NCBI RefSeq assembly: GCF_000265465.1
Contig: NC_018016.1
Location: 1,059,501-1,123,500 of the forward strand
Reading direction: 5' to 3'
DNA length: 64,000 bases
Source: Ornithobacterium rhinotracheale DSM 15997
Lineage (GTDB): Bacteria; Bacteroidota; Bacteroidia; Flavobacteriales; Weeksellaceae
Shown: positions 62,997 through 64,000 of the stretch, piece by piece
Numbering within the stretch: the first letter of the stretch is position 1
Layout: every line of letters starts with the position of its first letter
Notes under the pieces: model-generated
What the model was told of the DNA's origin: nothing
Databases searched by the model: none
What the model saw: only the letters and a program-made list of their open reading frames with translations
Program-made: the position numbers and the translations under genes

Positions 62997-63743
62997 ATGA
63001 AAAAATTGTTCGTATTTTTCATTTGTTCGTTTGTCATATTGGTATTTGCTTCTTGTGAAAACAAAAGGCATAAACCGAAATCTTTAAAAAAAAACGAACA
63101 AACACCAAAAATTGAGAATGAAAATTCATCCAATGATGATAAAATTAGTATCAAGGAAATAAAAGATTTTACGCCTGATATTAGAATGCTCAGTGGAAAA
63201 GAAATTTTTGACAGATATAACTCAGCAGTATTTATGATTGTTTCTCAAAATATGGATCAGATATCACAAGGTTCAGGTTTCTTCATATCAGAAAAAGGTA
63301 TAGGTGTAAGTAATCAGCATGTACTAAATAAAGATAATTTGGCAAAATCCAAAGTTATCTTGTCTAATAACGAAGTGTATGGAATAGAAAGAATCGTTTA
63401 TGAAGATAAAAAAGATGATTTAGTCATTTTCGTTATCGATGATGCGTATAAAGAGTTTAATTTTCTTCCCATGACGAGTAATGAAATAAATGTAGGGGAC
63501 AAAGTTTACGCAATTAGTAGTCCACTAGGGCTGCGTAACACACTATCTTCGGGTGAAATATCTCAATTTAGAGGAGAAAATTTAATACAAATTAGTGTCC
63601 CAATAGACCATGGCAGTAGTGGAGGGGCTCTGATTAATCAATATGGTGAGGTAATAGGAGTAACAACAGCTGGTCGTGATGATTCTGGAGCAAACCTTAA
63701 CTTTGCTATTAATTTAAATAAGGTACTTGATAAAATCTTGTAA
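62997..63743 (+). CDS. Trypsin-like lipoprotein serine protease
   Basis: 248 residues. Lipobox VFASC places the lipid on Cys20. The protease domain has the catalytic triad: His108 in VSNQHVL, Asp141 in KDDLVIF, Ser208 in DHGSSGGAL (G-x-S-G-G). There is no PDZ domain. It resembles the HtrA/DegP family without the regulatory domain. The Lys-rich linker (about 22-55) keeps it away from the membrane. Its target is not known; it may process a partner in the operon when triggered. Confidence 0.85.
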   Translation: MKKLFVFFICSFVILVFASCENKRHKPKSLKKNEQTPKIENENSSNDDKISIKEIKDFTPDIRMLSGKEIFDRYNSAVFMIVSQNMDQISQGSGFFISEKGIGVSNQHVLNKDNLAKSKVILSNNEVYGIERIVYEDKKDDLVIFVIDDAYKEFNFLPMTSNEINVGDKVYAISSPLGLRNTLSSGEISQFRGENLIQISVPIDHGSSGGALINQYGEVIGVTTAGRDDSGANLNFAINLNKVLDKIL

Positions 63744-63744
63744 A

Positions 63745-63924
63745 ATGAAAAGAAGTTTGATTTTAATAATTTTAGGAATTTTCCTTTTTGTCGGAGCATA
63801 TAATGCTTATGAGTATGCAATCGGGGGCTCATGTAATCCCAATGGTACATGTAGTGCTTGTAAAAATTGTAAATATTGCAAGAATTGCTCAAAAAATGGT
63901 GGAACTTGTAGTGTATGTAGGTAA
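63745..63924 (+). CDS. Cys-rich single-TM peptide
   Basis: ATG at 63745, two bases after the protease stop. 59 residues: one TM (about 4-20) and a tail GGSCNPNGTCSACKNCKYCK and on to the end, with nine Cys in about 30 residues arranged C-x5-C-x2-C-x2-C-x2-C-x2-C. This suits a metal-binding or disulfide-stabilised small module on the outer side of the inner membrane. Not a known family. Confidence 0.5.
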   Translation: MKRSLILIILGIFLFVGAYNAYEYAIGGSCNPNGTCSACKNCKYCKNCSKNGGTCSVCR

Positions 63925-63936
63925 AGAGTTTTAAAT

Positions 63937-64000
63937 ATGATTAAAAGAATTTCAACAATATTTTTAATGATTGCGTTATTTTTTTCGTGTAAAAAAAATA
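63937..64000 (+). CDS. Lipoprotein, 5' end only
   Basis: ATG at 63937 begins a signal with lipobox LFFSC (MIKRISTIFLMIALFFSC). The gene leaves the window after 21 codons. Same direction as the operon, 12 bp after the Cys-rich peptide, so it is probably a further member of the system. Confidence 0.6.
   Translation, partial: MIKRISTIFLMIALFFSCKKN

Noticed and set aside
53436-64000. Classical Zorya system
   Set aside because: Only ZorA/ZorB-like genes are seen; no helicase or nuclease of the Zorya type is within the window.

Overview
The window comes from an AT-rich Bacteroidota chromosome, most likely class Flavobacteriia. The basis is SusD/TonB-receptor proteins, DUF5689, DUF4271, DUF4296, DUF6427 and DUF6341 proteins, YxQ-type flavobacterial signal peptides, TAnnTTTG -7 boxes in place of sigma70 -10 boxes, and near absence of Shine-Dalgarno sequences. 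The species cannot be named from the sequence alone. No rRNA, tRNA or CRISPR array was seen.

Region 1 (1-34.8 kb) is mostly ordinary chromosome. It opens with the 3' end of a susD-like gene, then a TonB-dependent receptor / DUF5689 lipoprotein / secreted endonuclease group that looks like an extracellular nucleic-acid or phosphate scavenging locus. Housekeeping genes follow: mutY, HU, a tiny basic protein, ribonuclease G, comF, queD, lpxH, an ABC-F ATPase, smpB, an OmpA-family porin, an M24 aminopeptidase, a sensor kinase, superoxide dismutase, rluB, a UbiA-type prenyltransferase, a GHMP kinase, tyrA, a glycosyltransferase and hemD. A Pif1-like helicase and several outer-membrane barrels close the region; one barrel gene (30563-31067) is frameshifted.

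Region 2 (about 34.8-43.4 kb) is a compact block of 18 plus-strand genes inserted between minus-strand host genes. It encodes a rolling-circle HUH Rep, a tiny HTH protein, a beta-rich coat candidate, several one-TM small proteins, a GH19 endolysin and, as the last gene of the same run, an IS30-type DDE transposase whose start overlaps the preceding stop. There is no integrase of the tyrosine or serine class, no terminase and no Zot/FtsK-type ATPase. I read this as a provirus of a small, probably ssDNA, tailless membrane-containing phage (Finnlakevirus/FLiP-like in style) that may use the transposase to integrate.

Region 3 (43.4-52.5 kb) returns to host genes: lptG/lptF-type permease, tgt, a sulfatase, a LOG-family protein, a DEDDh exonuclease with a GIY-YIG domain, a HerA-like ATPase and an endonuclease/exonuclease/phosphatase protein, with dispersed repeats around 45.8 and 46.2 kb.

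Region 4 (52.9 kb to the right edge) is the most interesting part: a very AT-rich, tightly packed plus-strand operon that combines a VWA-like lipoprotein, a three-TM protein, a tubulin/FtsZ-like protein, a 1116-residue protein with an actin/Hsp70-type ATPase domain, a coiled-coil lipoprotein, a MotA/TolQ/ZorA-like channel protein, a MotB/ZorB-like OmpA protein, a trypsin-like lipoprotein protease and a Cys-rich membrane peptide. It appears to join both classes of cytoskeletal NTPase to an ion-driven envelope motor. It resembles the FtsZ-like membrane-remodelling neighbourhoods predicted by Makarova and Koonin, but here it lacks a recognisable separate GTPase and adds the actin-like ATPase, the ion-channel subunit and the protease. 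It continues beyond the window.
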